From: an uncultured Selenomonadales bacterium
GTDB taxonomy: Bacteria > Bacillota > Negativicutes > Selenomonadales > Selenomonadaceae
Length of the DNA: 64,000 nt
Reading direction: 5' to 3'
Assembly (NCBI GenBank): GCA_937877565.1
Contig: CALFJB010000056.1
Coordinates: 1 to 64,000 of the forward strand
Made by a program: the position numbers and the translations under genes. Shown here in pieces: positions 44,691 through 52,631 of this stretch; positions within the stretch are counted from its first letter, which is position 1, and each line of letters starts with the position of its first letter. The notes below the pieces were generated by a model that was not told the DNA's origin, searched no databases, and was given only the letters and a program-made list of their open reading frames with translations.

Positions 44691-45848
44691 ATATCCAAAC
44701 ACTTCCGCCCCGCCTTCTACTTCAATCCTGCCGCTCACTTCACGTAATGTATCACCCAGCGTCCTATACTTAAACCGCGTCTTCTCCAATTCAGAAAAAT
44801 CTAACGTCATCATCTGCCAATTCTCCGCCGCGTAATATTCATAGCTCGCCACTATTTCTAACCCCGCCGACGCCGTCAGTTTCAAACTCGAAATTCCTGT
44901 ATCCAATTCATAGTCAAAAAATGGCAAGCCTCCTATTTCCAAATGTAACGTGTCCTGCGCCACGTACCTATCCGGCAAATATATCGTCTGCTCAATTCCC
45001 GCCGTTTGCCCCAATATCACATTTTCGGCGCGTTTAGTTTCCATATTCAAATTTACCCACGCCTTCAACTCTCGACCTTTCAACGGCTCGTGTTTTACTA
45101 ACAAATAGCAAGTTTTCAAGTCCGCCGAATAGTTTTCTGTCTTCGTGTAAAACGTCCGAACATTCGCCGCATTTTTATTTGAGTCCTCTACATATTCAAT
45201 TTTTAAACTGTCGATTGACGCCGCGTCCGTCCCGTCCAACGTCGTTACTACAAAGTTTGTACGGAACTGAATCGCTTGCGCCACTTGCCCTTCAAATAAA
45301 GTGTAATAGTCCCAGTCGCTCCATTCGCCGCTAATCTTTCTAACCCGCGCACTCGTTACCGCCGTTGCATTGTTTTCAGTCGTCTGACGTTCAGTCAATT
45401 TTACGATTCTTGCATTTTCCGCCAACTCAAAAATAGGCGAATAACTTAAACGCGTGTAAACGTCGTTGTAGCTTGAAACTTTCAACGCCAATTTGATTTT
45501 CGGCATCACTTCAAAATCAAACGGCGCACTCAACGCAATTATCGGGTAAACTTTTTTATTGACGAACGCCGGAATATTTTCCAGCTCCAACAATTCGCCG
45601 ACCGTGTTCCCGTATTCCATCACGTCTTCAAATTCCCCACGGTACGGGTACGGGTCCAATATCCCGTTCACAAATCTATACAGCGCGTCTTCTATCTTGA
45701 ATATTATTCGCCGCATTGTTCCCGGCGGTTCTGTCCCGCCTATTTCAAAGCCTCTACAATTTGTCTCGTACGTTAAATCAAATGGTGCTAGCGATTTTAT
45801 TAAGCCGCGTTTCAAAAATTTGTAACTGCTGCTCCCGTAATTTTTCAT
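44670..45848 (-). CDS. Unrecognised particle protein
   Basis: 392 residues, no family recognised. It is beta-rich with stretches such as FKIEDALYRFVNG, FPFDFEVMPKIKLAL-type strands, GEWSDWDYYTLFEG and a C-terminal module (LPDRYVAQDTLHLEIGGLPFFDYELD). By position between the sheath cluster and the fibre it may be an adaptor joining the fibre to the particle. Its last six residues (VLGVSC) and stop codon are encoded by a repeat array. It overlaps the upstream gene by four bases. Confidence 0.65.
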   Translation of the reverse strand: MKNYGSSSYKFLKRGLIKSLAPFDLTYETNCRGFEIGGTEPPGTMRRIIFKIEDALYRFVNGILDPYPYRGEFEDVMEYGNTVGELLELENIPAFVNKKVYPIIALSAPFDFEVMPKIKLALKVSSYNDVYTRLSYSPIFELAENARIVKLTERQTTENNATAVTSARVRKISGEWSDWDYYTLFEGQVAQAIQFRTNFVVTTLDGTDAASIDSLKIEYVEDSNKNAANVRTFYTKTENYSADLKTCYLLVKHEPLKGRELKAWVNLNMETKRAENVILGQTAGIEQTIYLPDRYVAQDTLHLEIGGLPFFDYELDTGISSLKLTASAGLEIVASYEYYAAENWQMMTLDFSELEKTRFKYRTLGDTLREVSGRIEVEGGAEVFGYVLGVSC

Positions 45849-46039
45849 AACTCCTCGCCGTCCATATAGTTTTCTATGTCAAAATTCTTCCAGTCGAACT
45901 TGCTATTGTCCGTAAATATCGCCGTCACTGCCTTTAATATTTCCGCAGTTTCAGCCGCCGTCTTCCCGTCCAATACCTTCAATATTTCGGTTATCGCCTT
46001 GCGGCTGCTGTCTTTTTGTAATATTTTTTCCAATTTCAT
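45845..46039 (-). CDS. Small helical protein, unknown
   Basis: 64 residues from the ATG at 46039, which has GGAGG nine bases upstream. Helical with KAITEILKVLDGKTAAETAEILKAV and an acidic end (YMDGEEL). It overlaps the next gene by four bases (ATGA), so the two are likely translated together. It could be a chaperone or assembly factor for the 392-residue protein; this is only positional inference. Confidence 0.6.
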   Translation of the reverse strand: MKLEKILQKDSSRKAITEILKVLDGKTAAETAEILKAVTAIFTDNSKFDWKNFDIENYMDGEEL

Positions 46040-46102
46040 TTTTATTACCTCCAACCTAAAACCTAAAAAAGAAATGACTGCACACGCCCGCGCCCAATTA
46101 TT

Positions 46103-46345
46103 CTATCTTAAATCTAAATTAGTTGTTGTTTTGCGAATTGTTCGCGCGCCGGTAAATTGTAAAAAGCCTGCTCCGCCTTTATCGCCGAGTAAAGCTTGTG
46201 TAGTTCTCCCAATCGCACTTACCGCGTTAATTTGCGCCGCTGTCAACCCGGTTTTCGGGCTGTCTACTGTCAAAACGCGCGTGTCGTTATCAGTAAACTT
46301 CATATCTATTTTCAATTCGCTTACTTGCGTTACTTTGTCTGCCAT
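46103..46345 (-). CDS. DUF2922-like small protein
   Basis: 80 residues: FTDNDTRVLTVDSPKTGLT then AAQINAVSAIG and FTGARTIRKTTTNLDL. This strand-helix-strand pattern with a GAR near the end matches DUF2922, a family of unknown function in Firmicutes. Third of four short genes after the sheath gene. GGAGG precedes the ATG. Confidence 0.65.
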   Translation of the reverse strand: MADKVTQVSELKIDMKFTDNDTRVLTVDSPKTGLTAAQINAVSAIGRTTQALLGDKGGAGFLQFTGARTIRKTTTNLDLR

Positions 46346-46357
46346 TTAAATCTCCTC

Positions 46358-46564
46358 CTATTCCGCCAATAGTTCATTCACGCTTTGTTCATCCCTAATT
46401 ACCGTGTCCGAATATGTATTGGTCGTCAAATTGATTAAAGCGCGGGCAAATGTGTCTATGTTCGCGGCGGTTGCTGCAGGGTTCGCGTGCGTCATCGTTT
46501 TTACCGATTCATTACCCAGCGCGTCTGTACTTTTTAAAATCAACATCCTATTCACTGTCGCCAT
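46358..46564 (-). CDS. DUF1659-like small protein
   Basis: 68 residues: MLILKSTDALGNESVKTM then HANPAATAANIDTFARALINL and IRDEQSVNELLAE. The pattern matches the DUF1659-like proteins at 39,388 and the start of 38,166. It pairs with the DUF2922-like gene directly downstream (12 bp), the same order as in many Firmicutes genomes. Confidence 0.65.
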   Translation of the reverse strand: MATVNRMLILKSTDALGNESVKTMTHANPAATAANIDTFARALINLTTNTYSDTVIRDEQSVNELLAE

Positions 46565-46576
46565 TTAAATCACCGC

Positions 46577-46822
46577 CTATTCCACGTTCAAATTAATTTC
46601 TTCTTCTTCGACGGTTACTACGGTTGCCGCGCTGATACTTGCAAACGGACTGCCCGCCTCTGAAATGTACGTGTCTGATATCGCCGACGCGTCGAAGTTT
46701 TTAATTTTTGTACGCAATGTTTCGATAACGATTGTATCACTTGCGAATGGTCCAAATTCCAATTCGCGCTTGTCGTCGTTCGCAAATGCATTTGTTATTT
46801 TAAATTTTGTCGTATTCGCCAT
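46577..46822 (-). CDS. DUF2922-like small protein
   Basis: 81 residues: KFKITNAFANDDKRELEFG, a helical middle and a Val/Glu-rich end (TVVTVEEEEINLNVE). Weak DUF2922 resemblance. An AAAGGAGAAAT leader lies before the ATG, as with several neighbouring structural genes. Confidence 0.6.
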   Translation of the reverse strand: MANTTKFKITNAFANDDKRELEFGPFASDTIVIETLRTKIKNFDASAISDTYISEAGSPFASISAATVVTVEEEEINLNVE

Positions 46823-46849
46823 TTTTTATTTCTCCTTTCAGTCGAAATA

Positions 46850-46907
46850 GGATACAGGATACAGCTTAAAAAAATGTTTCCTGTCTCCTGTTCCCTGTTT
46901 CCTAAAA
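46850..46907. repeat. Variant intercistronic array (CCTGT type)
   Basis: AGGATACAGGATACAG on one side and CCTGTCTCCTGTTCCCTGTTTCCT on the other, joined by an A-rich spacer; the arms are complementary. It fills the gap between two small genes. Confidence 0.7.
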
Positions 46908-47183
46908 TCAAGGCTCTTCCTCTTCTACTTCTACTACGCTATATTCTACTACCTTTTTGCCGGTTGTATCGTCATAGCGTCCACCGGCTAACCCTGTTAC
47001 AAACGCGCTGTATACTGTCTTTGCCGCCGCTAAATCCGCGTTCGTCTTGATTCCAGGCATTGAAAATGTCTTCTTTCCTGCTGCCGTATCGCCGCTCTGC
47101 GCTATGTTCCCGTCCATCGTCAACGCTACGTCAAATTTCACTGTCGCCGCTTGCGGACTGCTCCACTGCTTTATTGTTGCCAT
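46908..47183 (-). CDS. Small DUF1659-like protein directly after the sheath gene
   Basis: 91 residues: VKFDVALTMDGNIAQSGDT, GKKTFSMPGIKTNADLAAAK, TVYSAFVTGLAGG and an acidic end (VVEVEEEEP). The centre is DUF1659-like. In contractile phages the gene after the sheath normally encodes the tail tube (about 140-170 residues); this one is much shorter, but a tube-like role cannot be excluded. Confidence 0.6.
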   Translation of the reverse strand: MATIKQWSSPQAATVKFDVALTMDGNIAQSGDTAAGKKTFSMPGIKTNADLAAAKTVYSAFVTGLAGGRYDDTTGKKVVEYSVVEVEEEEP

Positions 47184-47239
47184 TTTTCCTTCCTCCTCAA
47201 TAGGCGCGGGCGTGTGCAGTCATTCCGCTTCCTTATTAA

Positions 47240-47434
47240 GGTTTTATATCTTCTTTTCTTTTTCCAATGCAAAAAAGAAAAGAAGCAAAAGAAAAGTGCA
47301 TTTAACGGCGCGTCAAGGCTTTGGCGTTCTCGTATCTTCTAATCTGCTGCCGCCCCTGCCTTACGTAATTCCCACTCTTGCTGACGCAAGCTGATGACGC
47401 GCCTTCCTGTCCCCTGTCTCCTGTCCCCTGTCTC
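47240..47434. repeat. Hairpin element and CCTGT-type array
   Basis: CTTCTTTTCTTTTT pairs with AAAAGAAAAGAAG; later GGCGCGTCAAGG and TGATGACGCGCC form distant inverted arms; the last 35 bp are CCTGTCCCCTGTCTCC units ending at the sheath stop codon. No gene between 47,184 and 47,434. Confidence 0.65.
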
Positions 47435-49081
47435 CTATATAAACAACGTCTCAAAATAACTCGTGTCTACTTCCATCTCAAATACTATCTCCTGCGCAGG
47501 CGGCGGACTCAACCAGTACAATCTAAAGTGTAACGCCCCACTCATCAAATTCGCCGTCGTATTCTCATCTTCCGGAAATTCAAGCCTTGCTCCTAATAAC
47601 GCTCCTCGCGCCGCCAAACTGCTCAAATATATGTTCGCACTCTGCAATATCCCTTCTATGTTCCGCCTATTTATCGGATTGTCCAAATTCGTAAAATAAG
47701 TTATCGTCAAATACGCCGTCAAAAAATTCAACATCCTACGCGTCGCTATAAATTCGTCCTTATAGTCTTCGCCGGGTCCTACACTCGTATAATTACCCCA
47801 ATATTTCCAGCTCCCCCAACTAAATACCGTCCCTACTCCATTTGCATTTAACAAATTAGCCTGCTCCTGCAACAATATCATTTCCGTTCCATCTGCTGTC
47901 ACCGCGCTGTCAATTTGCAATCGCTGATTCGACGGGCTCACATACGGCAACCCGTCATTTTGACTGTCTACCTGATTCATCAACGCCGCTAAATGTGTTG
48001 ACAAGTAATATTGCACGCCGTCCAACGCAACTTTAGGATAACAAACTATTAAATGCGGGTCGGACAAATTGCTCTGATTCTTAAATTCTATCGCCGCTTG
48101 ATACGTCGTATTTCGTGCGCTGTCCAAGTCCGCTATCGCCACACCTTTAAACACGCCGTCTATCGACTTCGCCTTATTCGTCAACGCCGCCGCCACGCTA
48201 TTTTGTAAACTGTACTTAGGCGCAATTAACGTTCCAGGTACTATGTTAAAGCGCGCGTAAATCCCACCCACTTTTTCGATATTGTCTATTATATCCTGCG
48301 CCGTCACTGCAGACGGATCCAATTCGTGGTACGTCACTTTCACTTTGTCGTCAATTATCAAACTTTCATCCAAAATTGTTACCTGCGCGAAACTATCGCC
48401 GCTTTGAATATCAAAATCCAAACTGCGCAAATTATTTATACCGCGCGTCGTCACTTCCACTGATTCTAAAATGGCGTCTTCAGGTAATACGTACTTGCCA
48501 TTTGTTAAATTAGCGTAAGCAACTTCAACTACTACCGGTTCGCCGCCAAGTGCCGTTTCAGTTTTACGGTAACTGATTTTCACAGTCCCGCCCAATAAAA
48601 TTTTGCCGCTTGCATTTGAAATTGTAACGGACTTTTCAGTTATGGCTTCGTCGCCTTCGCCGGTCGTTACTTCCGCCGTCGTAATGTCATCAGCTAAATC
48701 AATATCGCCTTGATTGACGCCGGTCGTAACTGCAACCGTGTCCAAAATGACTTCGCCTTCAAGTTTGAAACTTGCCTGCCCTTCAATTTCTTTTTCAATT
48801 TCCTTGAAATGTTTGCTGCCGTTCAGCGCGTTAATGCAGATAACCGGCGCAACGTTGTACAATTTGAAAAAGGTTGCTGCCACTTCCTCAAGCGTGTAAT
48901 TGTCAAAGTCGCCGACGTAACCGAAATTTTCCACAAATTCCTTGTACGTGTAGCAGATAACCGGTTTGTCCTGCGCGATTTTCGCAGTGCCTATCGCAAC
49001 GCAAATGCCGCTGTCAATTTGTACAGGAGCTTGAATTTGCGTCGCCACTTCACTAATATAAATTCCGTGTCTTATTGCCAT
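47435..49081 (-). CDS. Contractile tail sheath protein
   Basis: 548 residues. The N-terminus (HGIYISEVATQIQAPVQIDSG) and the C-terminal block (IEGILQSANIYLSSLAARGAL, then LHFRLYWLSPPPAQEIVFEMEVD) are typical of the phage tail sheath family (P2 FI-like), which contracts to drive the tube through the envelope. Residues about 110-260 form an inserted beta-rich region with repeated Ig-like strands (VTTGVNQGDIDL, VTISNASGKILLGG). AAAGGAGAAAT precedes the ATG. Confidence 0.88.
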   Translation of the reverse strand: MAIRHGIYISEVATQIQAPVQIDSGICVAIGTAKIAQDKPVICYTYKEFVENFGYVGDFDNYTLEEVAATFFKLYNVAPVICINALNGSKHFKEIEKEIEGQASFKLEGEVILDTVAVTTGVNQGDIDLADDITTAEVTTGEGDEAITEKSVTISNASGKILLGGTVKISYRKTETALGGEPVVVEVAYANLTNGKYVLPEDAILESVEVTTRGINNLRSLDFDIQSGDSFAQVTILDESLIIDDKVKVTYHELDPSAVTAQDIIDNIEKVGGIYARFNIVPGTLIAPKYSLQNSVAAALTNKAKSIDGVFKGVAIADLDSARNTTYQAAIEFKNQSNLSDPHLIVCYPKVALDGVQYYLSTHLAALMNQVDSQNDGLPYVSPSNQRLQIDSAVTADGTEMILLQEQANLLNANGVGTVFSWGSWKYWGNYTSVGPGEDYKDEFIATRRMLNFLTAYLTITYFTNLDNPINRRNIEGILQSANIYLSSLAARGALLGARLEFPEDENTTANLMSGALHFRLYWLSPPPAQEIVFEMEVDTSYFETLFI

Positions 49082-49104
49082 TAAAATTTCTCCTTTCAGT
49101 CGAA

Positions 49105-49282
49105 ATAGGGACTAGGGACTAATCCTTAACCCCTAACACCTAATCCCTAACCCCTAATCCCTAATCCTTAACCCCTAACCCCTAATCCTTAACCCCTAAT
49201 CCTTAACCCCTAACCCCTAATCCTTAACCTCTAATCCTTAACCCCTAACCCCTAATCCTTAACCCCTAACCCCTAATCCTTA
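49105..49282. repeat. Largest telomere-like array in the window
   Basis: About 23 units of 7-8 bp (CCTTAACCC, CCTAACCC, CCTAATCC) over nearly 180 bp fill the whole gap between the tail-completion gene and the sheath Shine-Dalgarno. The array encodes the last five residues and stop codon of the upstream gene. Confidence 0.9.
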
Positions 49283-49714
49283 ACCCCTATAACCTAAGGG
49301 CGTCTGTATTCGGTACGTTAATAAAAATTGGCTGAAAATGAAATCGCTGTCATCCTTTTCAACCGTTGCAAATTCAACCGGCAAGTCTAAGGCTGCCGCG
49401 CCAACTAATTTGTTACGTAAAATCCATTCTCTAACTTGTTCAGCTAGATTTAAATTATCCTGCCACGCGGCGGAAGTTTCGGCGTACGTGCCTAAGCTCA
49501 ATAAAACAAGCGCGGTTGAAATGTCCGCGCCGTCGGTAGTTGCCAAAAGTTCCACGCAAATTAACGGGTATGACGCCTCAATTTTATCTGCCGGTACTGT
49601 TTGTACGAAAGTTTGAACGTGATTCAAGCCCTCGTACTGCGCCGGGAATTTGAAATGTGCGGAGGCGTCGCGCAGTTTTTCAGCTAAATGTTCAATAAGT
49701 TTTAAAGGAGTCAA
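49280..49714 (-). CDS. Probable tail terminator/completion protein
   Basis: 144 residues. Position between the GpZ-like gene and the sheath gene, together with the strand pattern VQTVPADKIEASYPLICVELLA ... FLLTYRIQTP, fits the tail terminator or head-tail joining group that caps the tail tube. It overlaps the upstream gene by four bases. The final LGYRG and stop codon come from the repeat array, so its C-terminus appears altered. Confidence 0.65.
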   Translation of the reverse strand: MTPLKLIEHLAEKLRDASAHFKFPAQYEGLNHVQTFVQTVPADKIEASYPLICVELLATTDGADISTALVLLSLGTYAETSAAWQDNLNLAEQVREWILRNKLVGAAALDLPVEFATVEKDDSDFIFSQFLLTYRIQTPLGYRG

Positions 49715-50229
49715 AATATCGCCACGCTTTCAAGGTTAGCCGCCAAATGTTTATCAAAACGCTGCTGAATTTTCCCTAAAATCAGATTGGAAATAGGCGG
49801 CGGTTTTAACATACCGGGCGCGCTAACAGTTTTAAGATGTCGAATTGGTAGACGCCGCTTGCCAATTCTTTCAAAAACTGCGCCGTTGTAGATGAACGCA
49901 CGGCTGATGAAACCGCCTTGCCCGCGAACGACTTGAGCGAAGATGCCGCGTTTAGGCGGACGCTTAAGACGTTTACGGGGATTGATTTTAAACTTTTCGA
50001 GGGGATTAGCCGCGCCTTTGGAGGAAAGTTCGCCGGTTAGACCGCTGACTTTAATTTTTAAAGGACGAGTGCCAACGCCGGGATTGGTATAACGTTGTTT
50101 GATGCCGCTGGACGCGTCGGTTTTCGTGTCTTTGAGAGTTTGGCGAATAGATTTAGAGATGGCGCGGATAATTGCGTTGGAATTGGCGCGCAAAGTTGGG
50201 ATTGAACGCGGCGAAATTTTAAGTTGCAT
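49711..50229 (-). CDS. Minor tail protein Z-like (GpZ) protein
   Basis: 172 basic residues. The segment RGIFAQVVRGQGGFISRAFIYNGAVFERIG followed by KRRLPIRHLKTVSAPGM matches the prophage minor tail protein Z (GPZ) family, which acts in joining and completing tails. It overlaps the next gene by four bases. Confidence 0.8.
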   Translation of the reverse strand: MQLKISPRSIPTLRANSNAIIRAISKSIRQTLKDTKTDASSGIKQRYTNPGVGTRPLKIKVSGLTGELSSKGAANPLEKFKINPRKRLKRPPKRGIFAQVVRGQGGFISRAFIYNGAVFERIGKRRLPIRHLKTVSAPGMLKPPPISNLILGKIQQRFDKHLAANLESVAIF

Positions 50230-50249
50230 AAGAATTTCTCCTTCGTCGA

Positions 50250-50325
50250 AATTAGCTGTTAGCTGTTAGCTGTTAGCTGTTAGGTATTAGGGATTAGGGA
50301 AGTGTAAAACCTAAAACCTAAACCC
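50250..50325. repeat. Telomere-like intercistronic array (inverted arms)
   Basis: Four TTAGCTG units, ATTAGGG units, then GAAGTGTAAA and CCTAAAA units. The right arm contains the last four residues (GFRF) and stop codon of the adaptor gene. Shares a 20-bp exact block with 39,605-39,731. Confidence 0.85.
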
Positions 50326-50661
50326 TGAAGCCTGTTCGTCAACGGATAAAGTAAGCCGCGTAATACCTTGAGCTTCAACAGATTCTGAAATTCGGTATTT
50401 TTTGCCGTTGAGAATAACGCTGCCGCCTGCCTTGAAGTTGCCGCAGGATTTAAAGTAAATAGTTAAAAAATTGCCGTGCAAAATGTTAGCGTGGCGGGTA
50501 CTGTCAAGTTGTTTTTTGACGGTGTAGCCGGTTTTACTTGCGCCGGTACTTCGTATTACGACGGCGGGAATATTTTTTTCGTTCAGCTCAACGACTTCAG
50601 CGAATTCATCTAAATTAATGAACGTTAAAAAATCTTCCTGTAAAATATCTTTGAAACTCAT
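50311..50661 (-). CDS. Head-tail adaptor (FII/attachment-like) protein
   Basis: 116 residues starting SFKDILQEDFLTFINLDEFAEVVELN, the pattern of small head-tail joining proteins in lambda-type head modules (FII/Phage_attach-like). The C-terminal half is beta-rich and includes GGSVILNGKKYRISESVEAQGITRL. The last residues are encoded by repeat sequence. It starts at the end of the 62-residue gene with a four-base overlap. Confidence 0.7.
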   Translation of the reverse strand: MSFKDILQEDFLTFINLDEFAEVVELNEKNIPAVVIRSTGASKTGYTVKKQLDSTRHANILHGNFLTIYFKSCGNFKAGGSVILNGKKYRISESVEAQGITRLTLSVDEQASGFRF

Positions 50662-50846
50662 TTTTTCTTGGTGTTAAGCGGCGGCAGGCTTGCAGGTGTT
50701 AATTCTTCTTCGCCACCACCACATAAAATATCGATATTGTTATATTTTTTAGCGATACCGGCTGATACTTCATCCATTTCAAAATCTGAACCGGCTTCGT
50801 AAATTTCGCCTTTGTACAAAATTTTCTTAAGGGCTCGAACTTTCAT
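50658..50846 (-). CDS. Small phage connector-region protein
   Basis: 62 residues from the ATG at 50846, which has AAAGGAG upstream. It starts KVRALKKILYKGEIYEAGSDFEM, the pattern of the small DUF7210-type or FI-like proteins placed after the major capsid gene. Role unknown. Overlaps the adaptor gene by four bases. Confidence 0.65.
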   Translation of the reverse strand: MKVRALKKILYKGEIYEAGSDFEMDEVSAGIAKKYNNIDILCGGGEEELTPASLPPLNTKKK

Positions 50847-50872
50847 TATAAATTCTCCTTTAAAGAACGTGA

Positions 50873-50919
50873 AAATTCCGCTATAATGTCGGCAGATACA
50901 TTGACAAAACGCGGAATTT
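50873..50919 (+). other. Leader hairpin of HNH element, copy 1
   Basis: AAATTCCGC pairs with GCGGAATTT across a 29-nt loop containing TATAAT, followed by a five-T run. The matching hairpin at 55,538 keeps the stem with different bases (see findings). Confidence 0.65.
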
Positions 50920-50975
50920 TTACGCATTTATTTTAAGTTAAAATTCCCGCCTTGTCAAATTAGGAGGAATTTTTT

Positions 50976-51211
50976 ATGGGTAAATTTCAAGATTTAACTG
51001 GCAAAATTTTTGGCTTTTTGCTTGTGCTTGAATACGTCAGCAAGTTGGAACATTTCGGCGAACAGGGATTTGTGAAAATAATAATGGAAATTATGAACCG
51101 GGTAATTTGCGTTGGGCAACTGCAACACAACAACGCCGCAATCAACGTCGTAATATTTTTGTTGAATACAAACGCGGCGACGATTTATTTAAACCTGTTA
51201 AACCGTCTTGA
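50976..51211 (+). pseudogene. Decayed AP2/HNH-type endonuclease element, copy 1
   Basis: Opposite in strand to the phage genes. It opens GKFQDLTGKIFGFLLVLEY, matching the usual KDLTGxxFGRLTVIE start, then jumps to EHFGEQGF and, one frame over, to NNNGNYEPGNLRWATATQQ, the end of the HNH motif. The zinc-binding middle and most of the HNH core are deleted and a frameshift is needed to read through. It overlaps the 3' end of the capsid gene by a few bases. The region 50,847-51,197 holds nothing else. Confidence 0.75.
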
Positions 51212-52253
51212 TACAATACCAAGACGCCACATCTGCCGGAACTAAAATATATTTTGAATAAACCGTCAACGCAGTAGTTTGAGCCGTGTCATCACTCGTA
51301 TATAGTGGAACGTAAGCCGCGTTAATTGTATGCCAACCATTTTGGAAAATACTAACCGGCGTGTGTACTTCCCTGCCGCCGCCCGTAATTCCCAAAATTA
51401 CGTTATCCGGCTCTACAAAATATTTTGTGGTTCCATCTTCAGCTGTGTAAGTTTGTGAATACGAAACTAAATCCAAATTAAGTGCGCTGATTCTGCCGAT
51501 ATATCTGCATTCCGCGCTTGTCCAATGTGGCGCAAAATTCGCCATAAGCAAATTCTCTCTTGAAGGCACCATCAGCCAATTTTTTATTTCAGTATTTTGA
51601 ATAAGATATTTTTCAACATTTTTGCCTAAAATCGCAACTGTCGGAATTTCGCCAATGTCTCCCTGAATTTGTTCACTCACGGTTTTTAAATCTTCATAAA
51701 TAGTTGCGTTGGCGTTATTCCACGTAACGGCGGGCGTTATTAAATTGCTGAAAGAAAAATCTATTTCATCAGTTTCTGCAACTTTTCCATCGTCGGCATA
51801 GGCTTTCACTGTGAGTTTTCCAGTCTGCAAAATTTCACTTGCCATTTGATTTTTTCTATTGGCGTGAAGGCGCAATAAATCTGTTAAATCTTGTGCCTGA
51901 AGACGAGCCGCCCGCTCTTCAGGTGTTGGTGCGCCGTACAAATTCGGCATTTCGCCAAATTGCCTTAAAGCCAAATCGCCTGCAGAAATTACACGGCGTG
52001 GACCAAAAAGCAACGGCGAATAATATTTTATTTCTGATTTTTCACGTGATACATTTACACCGCGTGTATTCTTCGTGATGAACGGCGCAAGGCGTCTGCC
52101 CAATTTCTGTGTTTCGACCGCTACATAATCGGCTTGCGTCTGCATCACGTTAGGAAAAAATGTATCTGCCAAAAAACTTACAGGGGCTTTGACTTGTTGC
52201 ACCGCCTGTATCAATTCGTACGTATGTTCAAGAGAAAATATATCTAACGGCAT
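51198..52253 (-). CDS. Major capsid protein (lambda gpE family)
   Basis: 351 residues. LDIFSLEHTYELIQAVQQ at the start, FFPNVMQTQADYVAVETQKLGRRLAPFI, GPRRVISAGDLALRQFGE and a C-terminal DPDNVILG-like VEPDNVILGITG stretch are typical of the HK97-fold gpE capsid family. It follows the decoration protein gene by three bases, the lambda order C-D-E. Confidence 0.93.
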   Translation of the reverse strand: MPLDIFSLEHTYELIQAVQQVKAPVSFLADTFFPNVMQTQADYVAVETQKLGRRLAPFITKNTRGVNVSREKSEIKYYSPLLFGPRRVISAGDLALRQFGEMPNLYGAPTPEERAARLQAQDLTDLLRLHANRKNQMASEILQTGKLTVKAYADDGKVAETDEIDFSFSNLITPAVTWNNANATIYEDLKTVSEQIQGDIGEIPTVAILGKNVEKYLIQNTEIKNWLMVPSRENLLMANFAPHWTSAECRYIGRISALNLDLVSYSQTYTAEDGTTKYFVEPDNVILGITGGGREVHTPVSIFQNGWHTINAAYVPLYTSDDTAQTTALTVYSKYILVPADVASWYCIKTV

Positions 52254-52256
52254 TGC

Positions 52257-52631
52257 TTACACCTCCCTCAAGCCGGTTAAGAAAATGTTTTGTTGGCGCA
52301 ATGAAAATTCCAGTGCATCTACTACCGTTGTACCGGTTGAACCGGTTACCAATCTTTCACGGTTGAAAACGCCCGAAGTATACGCCGTTGTTATTTTACA
52401 ATCGCTGTCTGCCGTGAAGTTGTCCCGCGCCACTACCAAAAATTTTGCAGTGTCCGCCGCCGTCGCCGTTTGATATACTCCTGTAGGCGTTGACGCCGCC
52501 AACAATTCCCCGCGCTTTACTTCCGCGTTACTTCCTACCTCTATATTTCGCGTTATTATAGGCTCGTACGTATCGCCTATCAATTCATCCGGATTAAAGC
52601 CCTTAAATTCCCCGCAATATTTATCGGACAT
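52257..52631 (-). CDS. Head decoration protein (lambda gpD-like)
   Basis: 124 residues. After an N-terminal arm the sequence runs EVGSNAEVKRGELLAAST, YQTATAADTAKFLVVARDNF, TTAYTSGVFNRERLV, the HDPD/gpD pattern. Such trimers stabilise the expanded capsid. It overlaps the protease gene by 11 bp. Confidence 0.9.
   Translation of the reverse strand: MSDKYCGEFKGFNPDELIGDTYEPIITRNIEVGSNAEVKRGELLAASTPTGVYQTATAADTAKFLVVARDNFTADSDCKITTAYTSGVFNRERLVTGSTGTTVVDALEFSLRQQNIFLTGLREV

Noticed and set aside
49105..49282. Regular short repeats that might be a CRISPR array
   Set aside because: Units are only 7-8 bp with no unique spacers and no cas genes nearby; the pattern is a degenerate tandem array.
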